Origin: JBOHDX01 sp050700835
Lineage (GTDB): Bacteria; Actinomycetota; Actinomycetes; Propionibacteriales; Nocardioidaceae
NCBI GenBank assembly: GCA_050700835.1
Contig: JBOHDX010000006.1
Location: forward strand, 1-63,543
DNA length: 63,543 nucleotides
Reading direction: 5' to 3'
Of this stretch, positions 21,577 through 30,604 are shown one piece after another. Every line of letters starts with the position of its first letter. The stretch's first letter is position 1. Position numbers and translations under genes: made by a program. A model generated the notes under the pieces. It saw nothing but the letters and a program-made list of their open reading frames with translations. It was not told the DNA's origin and did not search any database.

Positions 21577-22938
21577 ATGCAGATACCAGCTGTCATCGTG
21601 GTCGAGACGCCGACCCTGGGGGACCGGAGCTACGTCGTGCACGCCGGCAGCGTCGCCGCGGTCATCGACCCCCAGCGCGACATCGACCGGATCCTGTCGG
21701 TCGCCCAGCGCGAGGGTGTGCGGATCACCCACGTCTTCGAGACCCACGTGCACAACGACTACCTCACCGGCGGTCTGGCGTTGTCTGAGGAGACCGGCGC
21801 CGACTACCACGTGAACGCCCTCGACGATGTCGGCTTCACCCGTACCGGGATCGGTGACGGCGACGTGGTAGAGGTGGGCGCGGCGATGCGCCTGCGAGCC
21901 ATCGCCACACCCGGGCACACCTTCACCCACCTGGCGTACGCCCTCGACGACGGCGCCAAGGTCGTCGGTGTCTTCACCGGGGGGTCCCTGCTGTACGGCG
22001 CCACCGGTCGACCGGACCTGCTCGGACGAGAGCACACCCACGACCTGGTGCGCCTGCAGTACTCCTCGGCGCACAGACTCGCGGCCGAGCTGCCCGACGA
22101 CGCCTGCGTGCACCCGACGCACGGGTTCGGCAGCTTCTGCTCGGCGTCGCAGACCGACGCCACCGAGTCCACGATCGGGGACGAGCGACGACTCAACCCC
22201 GCGTTGACCGACACCGAGGACGCATACGTCGAGACGCTGTTGGCGGGGCTCGATGACTTCCCGGCCTACTACGCGCACATGTCGGAGGCCAACGCCGTGG
22301 GCCCGGGCCGCCCCGATCTTTCGGCACCGACAGCCGCCGACCGCGACGACCTGCGCAGGCGGCTCGACGCGGGGGAGTGGGTAGTGGACCTGCGGACTCG
22401 GGAGGCGTTCGCCGCCGGGCATCTGCGCGGCACCCTCAACTTCGGACTCGACGGCCAGCTGAGCACCTACCTCGGCTGGCTGATGCAGTGGGGCGCCCCC
22501 CTGACCTTGCTGGGCGAGACTCCCGGGCAGGTGGCGGAGGGACAGCGCGAGCTGGCGCGGATCGGCATCGAGCGGCCGCAGGCCGCCGCCACCGGCGGTC
22601 CCACGGAGTGGTCCATCGGGCCGCTCGGCAGCTTCCCCCGCGCGACGTTCGCCGACCTCGCCCGTGAGCACCGCCGCAGCGACCTGGTCGTCCTCGACGT
22701 ACGCCGGCGCCAGGAGTACGCGAAGGCGCGCATCGGCGGAGCGGTGCACGTGCCGATCCACCAGCTGCCGGCACGGGTCGGCGACGTACCCGCGGGCCAG
22801 GTGTGGGTGCACTGCGCCGGTGGCTACCGCGCCTCGGTCGCCGCGTCGCTGCTGGCCGCCGGTGGCCGCGACGTGGTCGCGGTCGACGACGACTTCGCCA
22901 ACGCCCGACCGGCCGGGTTGCCCGTGACTGCGGTGTAA
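21577..22938 (+). CDS. Persulfide dioxygenase-rhodanese fusion
   Basis: A 453-residue protein. The N-terminal metallo-beta-lactamase domain (1-235) has ETHVHNDYLTGG, where HxHxDY replaces HxHxDH, plus TPGHTFTHLAY and HPTHGFGSFC, the pattern of ETHE1-like enzymes that bind a single Fe through two His and Asp. It would oxidise glutathione- or mycothiol-type persulfide to sulfite. Two rhodanese-like domains follow. The first (about 265-335) lacks the Cys loop. The second (355-450) has the active Cys in VHCAGGYRAS and can transfer sulfane sulfur. It acts in cytoplasmic sulfide detoxification. The acyl-CoA synthetase follows after 43 nt. Confidence 0.87.
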   Translation: MQIPAVIVVETPTLGDRSYVVHAGSVAAVIDPQRDIDRILSVAQREGVRITHVFETHVHNDYLTGGLALSEETGADYHVNALDDVGFTRTGIGDGDVVEVGAAMRLRAIATPGHTFTHLAYALDDGAKVVGVFTGGSLLYGATGRPDLLGREHTHDLVRLQYSSAHRLAAELPDDACVHPTHGFGSFCSASQTDATESTIGDERRLNPALTDTEDAYVETLLAGLDDFPAYYAHMSEANAVGPGRPDLSAPTAADRDDLRRRLDAGEWVVDLRTREAFAAGHLRGTLNFGLDGQLSTYLGWLMQWGAPLTLLGETPGQVAEGQRELARIGIERPQAAATGGPTEWSIGPLGSFPRATFADLAREHRRSDLVVLDVRRRQEYAKARIGGAVHVPIHQLPARVGDVPAGQVWVHCAGGYRASVAASLLAAGGRDVVAVDDDFANARPAGLPVTAV

Positions 22939-22981
22939 TCGAGGCAGCAGTGCCCGGCCGACCCGATCCCGGAGGTGCGTC

Positions 22982-24511
22982 GTGTTCTATCCCTTGACCG
23001 TCAATGACTTCGTCGACCGGGCCGAGCACGTCTATCCCGACCGGATCGCCGTCGTCGACGAGGCCGACCAGCCGGCTCCGGGGCTGGGGAAGCTGACGTA
23101 CCGGGAGTTTGCCGTGCTGGTCAGTGCCCAGGCGGCGCGCCTCGACCAGCTCGGGGTGCCGGTCGGCGGCCGGGTGGCGGTGATCTCGCAGAACTCCGCC
23201 CGACTGCTCACGTCGTTCTTCGGTGTGTCCGGCTGGGGACGGATCCTGGTGCCGATCAACTTCCGCCTGTCGGCCACGGAGATCGGCTACATCGTGGGTC
23301 ACTCCGGCGCCGAGGTCGTGTTCGCGGACCCGTCCCTGAAGGGTGTGCTCGACCAGCTCGACGTCCCGCACAAGTTCGTGCTCGGTGACGACGACGCGAT
23401 GTACCTCCGTGACGTCGAGCCGCGCGGCTGGGACCAGCCCGACGAGCGGGCGACCGCCACGATCAACTACACCTCCGGGACGACCGCCCGCCCGAAGGGC
23501 GTGCAGCTCACGCACCGCAACCTGTGGCTGAACGCCACCACGTTCGGGCTGCACCTGACGATCGGTGACCGGGACGTACTCCTGCACACGCTGCCGATGT
23601 TCCACGCCAATGGCTGGGGCATGCCCTACGCGGTCACCGGGGTCGGCGGGCGCCACATCGTGCTGCGCCAGGTCGACGGCGCCGAGATCCTGCGCCGCAT
23701 CGACGAGCACGGTGTGACCCTGATGTGCGCGGCTCCCGCCGTCGTCAACGCCGCGCTCGACGCCGCGGCCGGTTGGGACGGCCCGATCCCGGGACGCGGC
23801 CGGGTCCGCATCGTGGTGGCCGGAGCGCCACCTCCGACCCGCACCATCGAGCGGGTCATGACCGACCTGGGGTGGGAGTTCTGCCAGATCTACGGCCTCA
23901 CCGAGACGTCGCCGCTGGTCACCGTCAACCGGCTGCGCGCCGAGTGGGACGACCTGCCGACCCACGAGCAGGCGCAGCGTCTCGGCCGGGCCGGCGGTCC
24001 CGCCCTCGGGGTGCGGGTCGACGCGGACGCCGACGGCGAGGTGATCACGGCGTCCAACCACAACCTCGACGGCTACTGGGAGCAGCCCGACGAGACCGCG
24101 AAGGCGCAGGCGGGCCACTGGTTCCACACCGGCGACGGCGGCTACCTCGACGACGACGGCTATCTGGTCATCTCCGACCGGAAGAAGGACGTGATCATCT
24201 CCGGCGGTGAGAACGTCTCGTCGATCGAGGTCGAGGACGTGCTGACGTCCCACCCGGCGGTACGCGAGGTCGCCGTGATCGGGATCCCCGACGACAAGTG
24301 GGGCGAGCTGGTCACCGGCCTCGTCGTCACCGACGGTTCGGCGGTGACCACCGACGACCTGATCGCGCACTGCCGGCAGGAGCTCGCCGGCTTCAAGTGC
24401 CCGAAGCGGATCGAGTTCGTCGAGTCGCTGCCGCGGACGGCCACCGGCAAGCTGCAGAAGTTCAAGTTGCGCGAGCCGTTCTGGGCGGGGCACGACCGTC
24501 AGGTGGGCTGA
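22982..24511 (+). CDS. Fatty-acyl-CoA synthetase (AMP-forming)
   Basis: A 509-residue member of the ANL adenylating enzymes, which activates a carboxylic acid to acyl-AMP and then acyl-CoA. Seen: P-loop YTSGTTARPKGVQLTH, A4-like motif LPMFHANGWG, A5 motif YGLTETSPL, A7/A8 motifs HTGDGGYLDDDGYLVISDR and KDVIISGGENVSS, and the C-terminal catalytic Lys in PRTATGKLQK. GTG start with GGAGGTG just upstream. The FHANGWG and YGLTETSP motifs fit medium/long-chain acyl-CoA ligases. Its exact acid is unknown. The 3' end overlaps the convergent MFS gene by 13 bp. Confidence 0.87.
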   Translation: MFYPLTVNDFVDRAEHVYPDRIAVVDEADQPAPGLGKLTYREFAVLVSAQAARLDQLGVPVGGRVAVISQNSARLLTSFFGVSGWGRILVPINFRLSATEIGYIVGHSGAEVVFADPSLKGVLDQLDVPHKFVLGDDDAMYLRDVEPRGWDQPDERATATINYTSGTTARPKGVQLTHRNLWLNATTFGLHLTIGDRDVLLHTLPMFHANGWGMPYAVTGVGGRHIVLRQVDGAEILRRIDEHGVTLMCAAPAVVNAALDAAAGWDGPIPGRGRVRIVVAGAPPPTRTIERVMTDLGWEFCQIYGLTETSPLVTVNRLRAEWDDLPTHEQAQRLGRAGGPALGVRVDADADGEVITASNHNLDGYWEQPDETAKAQAGHWFHTGDGGYLDDDGYLVISDRKKDVIISGGENVSSIEVEDVLTSHPAVREVAVIGIPDDKWGELVTGLVVTDGSAVTTDDLIAHCRQELAGFKCPKRIEFVESLPRTATGKLQKFKLREPFWAGHDRQVG

Positions 24512-26541
24512 TCGGCGGGCTCGGCGTCGCGCAACAGGGTCGAGTCGTCTGCGAGCAGCTCCCGCGCCAACGCCTGCAGACGCGTGGCCAGCTCCGGATG
24601 CTGCTCGGGGGAGAACCCCTTGAGCAGGTCCGCCAGGCCGGCTCGGCGCGCGTCGGTGAGCCGGGCGGCGGCGTCGTGACCGTCGGCGGTCAGGGGTCCG
24701 CCTCCGGCGTCGGATCCTGAGCTCGCCGGACGGACCATCCCGGCAGCCTCCAGCTGGTCGATGCCTGGCTGGAGCTTCGTTGCCGGCACCTGCAGCGCAG
24801 CCGCGAGGTCCTCGGCGCCGTGCGGGTCGTGCTGGTCGATCCGATACAGCAGCCAGCACGCCGAGGGAGTCAGGTCGAGGCTCGCACGTTCGGCCAGGCG
24901 GCGATACATGTCCGCGCGGTTCTCGCGCCGCGCCAGCACGTCCAGCGCGCGCTCGACCTCCTGCAAAGAGGTGCGGTCCTCGGGCATCCCGAACGTCGAG
25001 CCGGGATCGACAGCCCGCGTGGTCGCGCGCAGCGGGACCTCGGGCAGCAGCCAGGTCAGCACGAAGGCCGCGAGTGCGATCGGCACGGCGACGAGAAACA
25101 CCGTCTGCAGCGACGCGGCGTACGCCTCGACGTACCCGTGGTGCACGGGGGCGGGAAGCTGCTCGAGGGCGGCCGGGCTCGCGCCGGCGGTGCCGGAGAA
25201 CCCGGCCGGCAGCCGCTGTCCGGCCAGGTAGTGCGCGAGGTTCCCGGCCAGGCGCCCGGAGAAGATCGCGCCGAACACCGCGACGCCGAAGCTGCCGCCG
25301 ATGGAGCGGAAGAATGTGGCCCCCGACGTGGCGGTCCCGAGATCCTCGTAGCCCACGGCGTTCTGCACAGCGATGACCAGGACCTGCATGACGGCGCCGA
25401 TCCCCAACCCCAGCACGAACATCGCCAACGAGGCGTAGACGTTGCCGGTGGTCGCAGTCAGCCGGGACAGCAGGAACAGTCCGACCGTCATCACCGCGGT
25501 GCCCGCGACGGGGAACACTTTGTACCGGCCGGTCCGGCTGATCAGCTGCCCGGAGCCGACGGACGTGAGCAGCAGGCCCGCCATCATCGGCAGGAGGCGG
25601 AGCCCGGAGGCCGTCGGGCTGGCGCCCTTGATGATCTGGAGGTACTGCGGCAGGTACGTGATGGCGCCGAACATCGCGAAGCCGACGACGAAGCCGATCG
25701 CGGCCGCGGTGACGAAGACCTTGTTGCGGAACAGCCGTGGCGGCAGTACGGGTTCGACCGCGCGACGCTCCACGACCACGAAGACGGCCAGCAGGACGAC
25801 GGCGGCCACGGCCATCGTGATGATCGCAGTCGATCCCCAGGCGTACGTGGTCCCGCCGAGACTGGTGACCAGGATGAGCGCTGTCACGCCGGCCGCGAGC
25901 AGTGCGGTGCCGACGTAGTCGATCACCCGGTGCACGTGCTCAAAGTGGCCCGGCAGCACGACCGCCGTGACCACCAGTGCGACCGCGCCCAGCGGCAGGT
26001 TGACGTAGAACACCCATCGCCACGACAGCTGGTCCACGAAGAAGCCACCCAGCAACGGGCCGAGGACGCTCGTCACTCCGAACACCGCACCGAAGATGCC
26101 TTGGTAGCGACCTCGATCACGCGGGGACACCACATCCCCGACGATCGACTGCGCGCCGACCATCAGGCCGCCACCGCCGAGACCCTGCACGGCGCGGAAC
26201 GCGATCAGCTCAGCCATCGACTGACTCACCCCGGACAGAACCGAGCCGACCAGGAAGATCACGATGGCGGCCTGGAAGAACACCTTGCGCCCGTACAAGT
26301 CGCCGAGCTTGCCCCACAACGGGGTCGACGCCGTCGACGCCAACAGGTACGCGGTCACCACCCACGACAGGTGCGAGAGACCACCGAGGTCCCCGACGAT
26401 CGTCGGCAGGGCCGTGGCCACGATGGTCTGGTCCAGCGCGGCGAGAAGCATCGCCAGTAGCAGGGCGCCGATGACGAGCCGTACCCGACTCTGGCTGATC
26501 GTCGTCGCCAGGTCTGTCGAGGGATCCGCGGACGCGACCAC
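24499..26541 (-). CDS. DHA2 MFS transporter fused to a C-terminal MarR-like winged-helix domain
   Basis: A 680-residue protein. Residues 1-490 hold about 14 membrane helices with LDQTIVATALPTIVGD (D1), WGKLGDLYGRKVFF (motif A), RAVQGLGGGGLMVGA (motif B) and GPLLGGFFVDQLSWRWVF (motif C). Residues about 511-680 are soluble and contain a helix-rich MarR-type module: LTPSACWLLYRIDQHD, AEDLAAALQVPATKLQPGID, LEAAGMVRP, then a beta-wing-like GPLTADG. Such a domain could sense ligand or bind DNA at the membrane (inference). GTG 26541 lies 1 nt after the ABC ATPase stop, so it is probably the last gene of the hydrogenase/ABC unit. The substrate is unknown. Confidence 0.82.
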   Translation of the reverse strand: MVASADPSTDLATTISQSRVRLVIGALLLAMLLAALDQTIVATALPTIVGDLGGLSHLSWVVTAYLLASTASTPLWGKLGDLYGRKVFFQAAIVIFLVGSVLSGVSQSMAELIAFRAVQGLGGGGLMVGAQSIVGDVVSPRDRGRYQGIFGAVFGVTSVLGPLLGGFFVDQLSWRWVFYVNLPLGAVALVVTAVVLPGHFEHVHRVIDYVGTALLAAGVTALILVTSLGGTTYAWGSTAIITMAVAAVVLLAVFVVVERRAVEPVLPPRLFRNKVFVTAAAIGFVVGFAMFGAITYLPQYLQIIKGASPTASGLRLLPMMAGLLLTSVGSGQLISRTGRYKVFPVAGTAVMTVGLFLLSRLTATTGNVYASLAMFVLGLGIGAVMQVLVIAVQNAVGYEDLGTATSGATFFRSIGGSFGVAVFGAIFSGRLAGNLAHYLAGQRLPAGFSGTAGASPAALEQLPAPVHHGYVEAYAASLQTVFLVAVPIALAAFVLTWLLPEVPLRATTRAVDPGSTFGMPEDRTSLQEVERALDVLARRENRADMYRRLAERASLDLTPSACWLLYRIDQHDPHGAEDLAAALQVPATKLQPGIDQLEAAGMVRPASSGSDAGGGPLTADGHDAAARLTDARRAGLADLLKGFSPEQHPELATRLQALARELLADDSTLLRDAEPADQPT

Positions 26542-26542
26542 G

Positions 26543-27307
26543 CTAGGCCTGCGGGGTGGTGTCGTGGCCGTCGTAGCCGGTGACGATCGCGCGACGGTCC
26601 CCCCCGTCCTGCTGGTACGTCACCGTGCTCACCTCGATGTCGTACAACGTCGAGAGTGTGTCGTCGGTGAGCAGCTCGCGGGTGTCGCCGGTCCGGACGT
26701 CGTCTCGCGCCATCATCAGGACGACCGAGTCGGCGAGGTACAACGCGTGGTCGGGATGGTGGGTGGTGAGCAGGACCGCCATGCCGTCGGCCACCAGCTT
26801 GCGCAGCAGCGAGAGCACCTGCCCCTGATTGTGGAGGTCGAGTCCCGCGGTCGGTTCGTCGAGCGCGAGGATCGGGCAGTCCGCGGCGATCGCCCGCGCG
26901 ACGAGCACCAGCTGCTGCTCCCCGCCGCTGAGCAGCGGGAAGCGCCGGTCGCGCAGATCGGCGATGCCGACCCGCTCCATCGCCTCCAGCGCCGCGATCC
27001 GGTCGCTGCGCGACGGTGTGCCGAAGACACCCACCTGCCGCACCCGGCCCATCAGGACCATGTCGAGGGCGCAGTAGGCGAACGCGCCCCCGTGCGCCTG
27101 CGGAACGAAGCCCACCGGGTCGGTGCGGCGTAACGTGCCCTCCTGCGGGGTCAGCAGCCCGGCCGCACAACGCACCAAGGTCGTCTTGCCTCGGCCGTTC
27201 GGCCCTAGCACGGCGGTCACCGTCCCGGGCGGCACCGCGAAGCTGACGTCGCGGAAGACCCAGCCGAGTCGTGGGTAGCGGAAGCCGACCCCGTCGAACT
27301 CAAGCAC
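26543..27307 (-). CDS. ABC importer ATP-binding protein (FecE/BtuD type)
   Basis: A 254-residue ATPase of a metal-chelate type importer. Walker A GPNGRGKTTLVR, Q-loop near FVPQAHG, signature LLSGGEQQLVLVARAIA, Walker B CPILALDEPTAGLD and switch TTHHPDHALY are all intact, so it should be active. The start overlaps the permease stop by 8 nt. It energises uptake by the FecCD-type permease and lipoprotein encoded just upstream. Location directly behind hydrogenase maturation genes suggests nickel or a nickel chelate as cargo (inference). Siderophore or cobalamin import is the alternative. Confidence 0.88.
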   Translation of the reverse strand: MLEFDGVGFRYPRLGWVFRDVSFAVPPGTVTAVLGPNGRGKTTLVRCAAGLLTPQEGTLRRTDPVGFVPQAHGGAFAYCALDMVLMGRVRQVGVFGTPSRSDRIAALEAMERVGIADLRDRRFPLLSGGEQQLVLVARAIAADCPILALDEPTAGLDLHNQGQVLSLLRKLVADGMAVLLTTHHPDHALYLADSVVLMMARDDVRTGDTRELLTDDTLSTLYDIEVSTVTYQQDGGDRRAIVTGYDGHDTTPQA

Positions 27308-28370
27308 GGTCCCAGATCCTGTCCCGGTTGCGCCGCAGCAGCACGAAGAAGGCGGGTGCGCCGATCAGCGCGGTGAGCACCCCGAGCGGGATCTCGCCGG
27401 CGGTCAACGTGCGAGCCAGCGTGTCGATCGCGATGAGGTACGCCCCGCCCATCAGGAACGAGATCGGCAGCAGGACCCGGTGGTCCGGGCCTACCCACAT
27501 CCGGGCCAGGTGGGGGACCACCAGACCGACCCAGCTGATGACGCCGCTGACGGCGACCGCTCCGGCGACGATGAGCGCCGAAGCGACCAGCACCACCCAG
27601 CGCATCCGGGCAGGGCGCAGGCCCAACGCGGCGGCGTCCTCGTCGCCCAGCGACAGCACGTTGATCCGCCAGCGCAGCGCGAGCAGCACCATGGTGCCCA
27701 GCGCCACCGGGACCACTGCCACAAGGACGCTGCTGTACGTCGCGGTGGCGACACTGCCGAGCAGCCAGAACACGATCGCGGGCAGCGTGGTGTAGGGGTT
27801 CGCGAGGTAGGTGGTCAGCGAGACGAGCGCGGTGAAGAACGAGCCGGTGACGACCCCACCGAGCACGATCATCAGCATGGGAGTGCCGGCGCGGCCGAGG
27901 GTGACGGTGAACAAGATGCCGAGGGCGAGAAGCCCGAAGACGAACGCCCCGCCGACGAGGAACACCGAGCCGAGGCTCAGGAGCAGCGCCAGCGCCCCAC
28001 CGAACGACGCCCCGGAGGAGACGCCGATGATCTCGGGACTGACCAGGGGGTTGCGAAACGTCGCCTGCAGCGCCGCCCCGGCGATGGCCAAGCCGCCACC
28101 GACCAACAGCGCGAGCAGGATCCGCGGCAGCCGGACCAGCACCACGACGTTCTGCTGCACCTCGCTCGAACCACTCGGGACTGGCAGGACCCTCGAGACC
28201 AGGATCTGTGCCACGTGGCCGAACGGCACCCCGAAGCGCCCGACGGACAGCGCCACCACCGTCACGGCAGCGAGCGCGATGGTCATGATCACGACGGGCA
28301 GGGCGGCGCGGGACCAGAAGCGGGATCCGGCGGCCGTCGGCGTCGCGACCGCCTCGGCCTCACGCAGCAT
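27300..28370 (-). CDS. ABC importer permease (FecCD/BtuC family)
   Basis: A 356-residue membrane protein with about ten helices. Family motifs: VRLPRILLALLVGGGLAIAG followed by LQATFRNPLVSPEIIGVSSG near the N-terminal third, GDEDAAALGL (the coupling helix that contacts the ATPase) and GVISWVGLVVPHLARM near residue 270. These define BtuC/FecCD permeases, which dimerise to move metal chelates or cobalamin through the membrane. The start overlaps the binding-protein stop by 11 nt. Together with the flanking genes it forms a complete importer. Confidence 0.88.
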   Translation of the reverse strand: MLREAEAVATPTAAGSRFWSRAALPVVIMTIALAAVTVVALSVGRFGVPFGHVAQILVSRVLPVPSGSSEVQQNVVVLVRLPRILLALLVGGGLAIAGAALQATFRNPLVSPEIIGVSSGASFGGALALLLSLGSVFLVGGAFVFGLLALGILFTVTLGRAGTPMLMIVLGGVVTGSFFTALVSLTTYLANPYTTLPAIVFWLLGSVATATYSSVLVAVVPVALGTMVLLALRWRINVLSLGDEDAAALGLRPARMRWVVLVASALIVAGAVAVSGVISWVGLVVPHLARMWVGPDHRVLLPISFLMGGAYLIAIDTLARTLTAGEIPLGVLTALIGAPAFFVLLRRNRDRIWDRA

Positions 28371-29484
28371 AGAGCTGGGGGTAGTGGGCGGACTTGCGGT
28401 TGACGTCCATCCAGAGGATCTGGTCCAGCTGCGTACTGCTGGGCGTGTAGCCGTAGAGGAACCGGTAGTAGTCGACGATCTCCTTGCGCAGCGCGCGGTC
28501 CTGTCCGTGCGGGAAGGCGATCCTGGACAACCACTGCCACATCAGCGGGGACTCCTGCCCAGGTGGATCCCAGCGGTAGCCGCCGAGCGGGACCTTGTAG
28601 ACCCGCCGCGACTTCACCGCGGACGTGCCTTGCCACACGGCGTCGTGGTAGATGTCGTCGGGCATGGCGGTGTCGAAGTTGCCGATCAGCACGATGTCGG
28701 GGTCCCAGGCCAGCACCTGCTCGATGTCGACCCCGACGGTGCCGGTGCCTTGCACGCCTTGGTCGGACGCGGCCGGGTTCGTCCCGCCGATCATCGAGAT
28801 GTAGAAGTCGTTGTAGGTGTTGCGGCCCGCCACCTGCAGCCCCGACGAGAGCTGGAAGAAGTACAGGATGCTCGGCCCCGGTGACGGCCGACCCGACCCG
28901 ACCGCCTTGGCGCGGGTGAGGTCGGAGTTGATCCGGGTCAGCATGGCGTGTCCTCGTTGGGGGATGCCGAGCATCTTCGCGAAGAGGCTGATCCAGACGT
29001 CGAGGTCCTGCTGGGTGCCGTAGGTCATCCCCACGACCTTCAGGCCGGCGTTCTCCATCGGCGCGATGATCCCCGAACCCTGGTCGGCCCACTGCACCAC
29101 GACGTCGGGCTGCAGGGCCAGAATGCTCTCGACGTTGGGGGCAAAGCTGCTGTCGGCGACGTCGTGCTCGATCTTGAGCGCGTCCGGGAACATCGTGCCC
29201 ATGATCCCGTCCTTCATGGCGGTCCACGACGCGTCGTGCATCCCGACGAGGTGCTGGGACGTCTTGTCCACGGAGATCAACATCGCAGCGGCCGGCATCG
29301 GCAGTGTGACGACCCGCTTGACCGGGCCGTCGAACGCGATGGTCTTGCCCCGCTGGTCGGTGACCGTGATGGCCCGGGGGCTGGTGGCCGTCGGTGATCC
29401 GCCGGACTGGCCGCAGCCGGCCAGCAGGGTTGCACCGCCGACGGCGGCGGCGCCCTTGAACAAGGAGCGTCGGGATAGCTGCAT
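28360..29484 (-). CDS. ABC importer substrate-binding lipoprotein (nickel-chelate candidate)
   Basis: A 374-residue protein. ATG 29484 gives a Tat-type lipoprotein leader, RRSLFKGAAAVGGATLLAGC, with the lipidated Cys at residue 24. The mature part is a two-lobe helical-backbone binding protein (cluster A-II): VKRVVTLPMPAAAMLISVD, LALQPDVVVQWAD, then VLAWDPDIVLIGNF in the second lobe. Near the C terminus the segment GYRWDPPGQESPLMWQW is distinctive. Residues for direct Ni2+ coordination cannot be assigned by eye. The gene lies 17 nt after DUF6390 in the hydrogenase unit, which is the main argument for nickel. Confidence 0.8.
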   Translation of the reverse strand: MQLSRRSLFKGAAAVGGATLLAGCGQSGGSPTATSPRAITVTDQRGKTIAFDGPVKRVVTLPMPAAAMLISVDKTSQHLVGMHDASWTAMKDGIMGTMFPDALKIEHDVADSSFAPNVESILALQPDVVVQWADQGSGIIAPMENAGLKVVGMTYGTQQDLDVWISLFAKMLGIPQRGHAMLTRINSDLTRAKAVGSGRPSPGPSILYFFQLSSGLQVAGRNTYNDFYISMIGGTNPAASDQGVQGTGTVGVDIEQVLAWDPDIVLIGNFDTAMPDDIYHDAVWQGTSAVKSRRVYKVPLGGYRWDPPGQESPLMWQWLSRIAFPHGQDRALRKEIVDYYRFLYGYTPSSTQLDQILWMDVNRKSAHYPQLYAA

Positions 29485-29501
29485 CGGGCGCCGCACTCCT
29501 C

Positions 29502-30296
29502 TCAGCGCAGTAGCAGCGCCGGGCCGGACCGGCCTTGCGCCTGGTTGACGATCGCGAGGTGACGATCGGTGTAGTGCCGGAGGGCTGCCAGCTGACCCTT
29601 TGTCAGCCGGTCGCACACCCACTCCCAGTGCAGCGACACCCAGTCGCCCTCCCGCAGGTCCGTGGTCATGCCGACGCCGTCGATGGACCGGACGACGGTC
29701 TCCGCCGCCGGCTCGCCGTACTCCAGGTCGTGCCCGCTCCAGATCAGCGGCGAGGACTCGACGACGACCTGGTCGCCGCTGGTGCTGAGCACGCGTCCCC
29801 ACCTGATCCGGCACCGGTCGAGGACCGTGAGGGCCTGCTCGCCCCGCCGACCGTCGTGCAACATCCCCGACCACGGGTAGATGCAGAAGACCGCGAAGCT
29901 GTGGTGCGGCACCCCGCCGGCCAGCACGCCTTCGGTGAGGTTGGAGAAGTGCGGGCCGCTGGCGAAACGGAAGCGGTCCTCCATCGAGTTGCCGACGGCG
30001 GTCACGCCGACGTTGTCGAGTCTCGGGCTGCCCACCCAGTACGCCTCGACGACCCGGCGGTCGAGTGGGTCGGACACGCCGGTGGCGCCGGCGATCAGCT
30101 CGAGGTAGGGCCAGGCGCCGGCGAACTCCCGCGCCATCGCCCGGAGCTCACCGCCGTCGGTGTCCTCGGTCGCGTTCTCGAAGAAGGCAACGCTGTCCGC
30201 GGGCCCGCAGTAGCCGTGATGGTTCGGTGGAAAGGCGTAGCGGGCGAAGAGCACGGGGCCAGAGGCCTTGTCGGCAGGGACGGTTCGTTCAGTCAT
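29502..30296 (-). CDS. DUF6390 family hydrogenase-associated protein
   Basis: A 264-residue soluble protein, ATG 30296 overlapping the HypC stop by 8 nt. Recognisable segments: LFARYAFPPNHHGYCGPADS at the N terminus (His, His, Tyr, Cys), VVEAYWVGSPRLDNV in the middle, a HHSFAVFCIYPWSGML stretch, and WVSLHWEWVCDRL near the C terminus. To my knowledge this family occurs almost only beside [NiFe] hydrogenase genes in actinobacteria. The function is not established; a maturation or assembly role is inferred from context. No membrane segment. Conserved His and Cys could bind metal. Confidence 0.75.
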   Translation of the reverse strand: MTERTVPADKASGPVLFARYAFPPNHHGYCGPADSVAFFENATEDTDGGELRAMAREFAGAWPYLELIAGATGVSDPLDRRVVEAYWVGSPRLDNVGVTAVGNSMEDRFRFASGPHFSNLTEGVLAGGVPHHSFAVFCIYPWSGMLHDGRRGEQALTVLDRCRIRWGRVLSTSGDQVVVESSPLIWSGHDLEYGEPAAETVVRSIDGVGMTTDLREGDWVSLHWEWVCDRLTKGQLAALRHYTDRHLAIVNQAQGRSGPALLLR

Positions 30297-30600
30297 GGCG
30301 ACCCCCTCGTGGCTGCGGTGCCTGCGGTGCCGGCGAGTCGGTCGGGCCTGTCGGGTCTGTCGCGCTCTCCCGCGGCCGGCCCATCAGCTCGAGCCCGGCC
30401 ATGGCCTCCTCCGCGCCCGCGGCGTCGATCCGCTCGAGCGCGAAGCCCATGTGGATCACCACCCAGTCCCCAGGCCCTACTGCCTCGTCGAGCATGCCGA
30501 TGTTGACCTTGCGGCTGACGCCCGCCACCTCGACGAGGGCGAGCTGGTCGTGATAGCCGTCGACCAGCTCGATCACGCGGCCCGGGATGCCGAGGCACAT
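30289..30600 (-). CDS. hypC: Hydrogenase maturation chaperone HypC
   Basis: A 103-residue protein beginning MCLGIPGRVIEL. Cys2 is the residue that binds the Fe(CN)2CO unit together with HypD and delivers it to the large subunit. The OB-like body continues VDGYHDQLALVEVAGV and DWVVIHMGFALERID. The C-terminal 25 residues are a Pro/Thr-rich tail beyond the usual 75-95 residues. It starts 4 nt after the protease stop and overlaps DUF6390. HypD, its obligate partner, is not encoded in the window. Confidence 0.9.
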   Translation of the reverse strand: MCLGIPGRVIELVDGYHDQLALVEVAGVSRKVNIGMLDEAVGPGDWVVIHMGFALERIDAAGAEEAMAGLELMGRPRESATDPTGPTDSPAPQAPQPRGGRHD

Positions 30601-30604
30601 GGGG

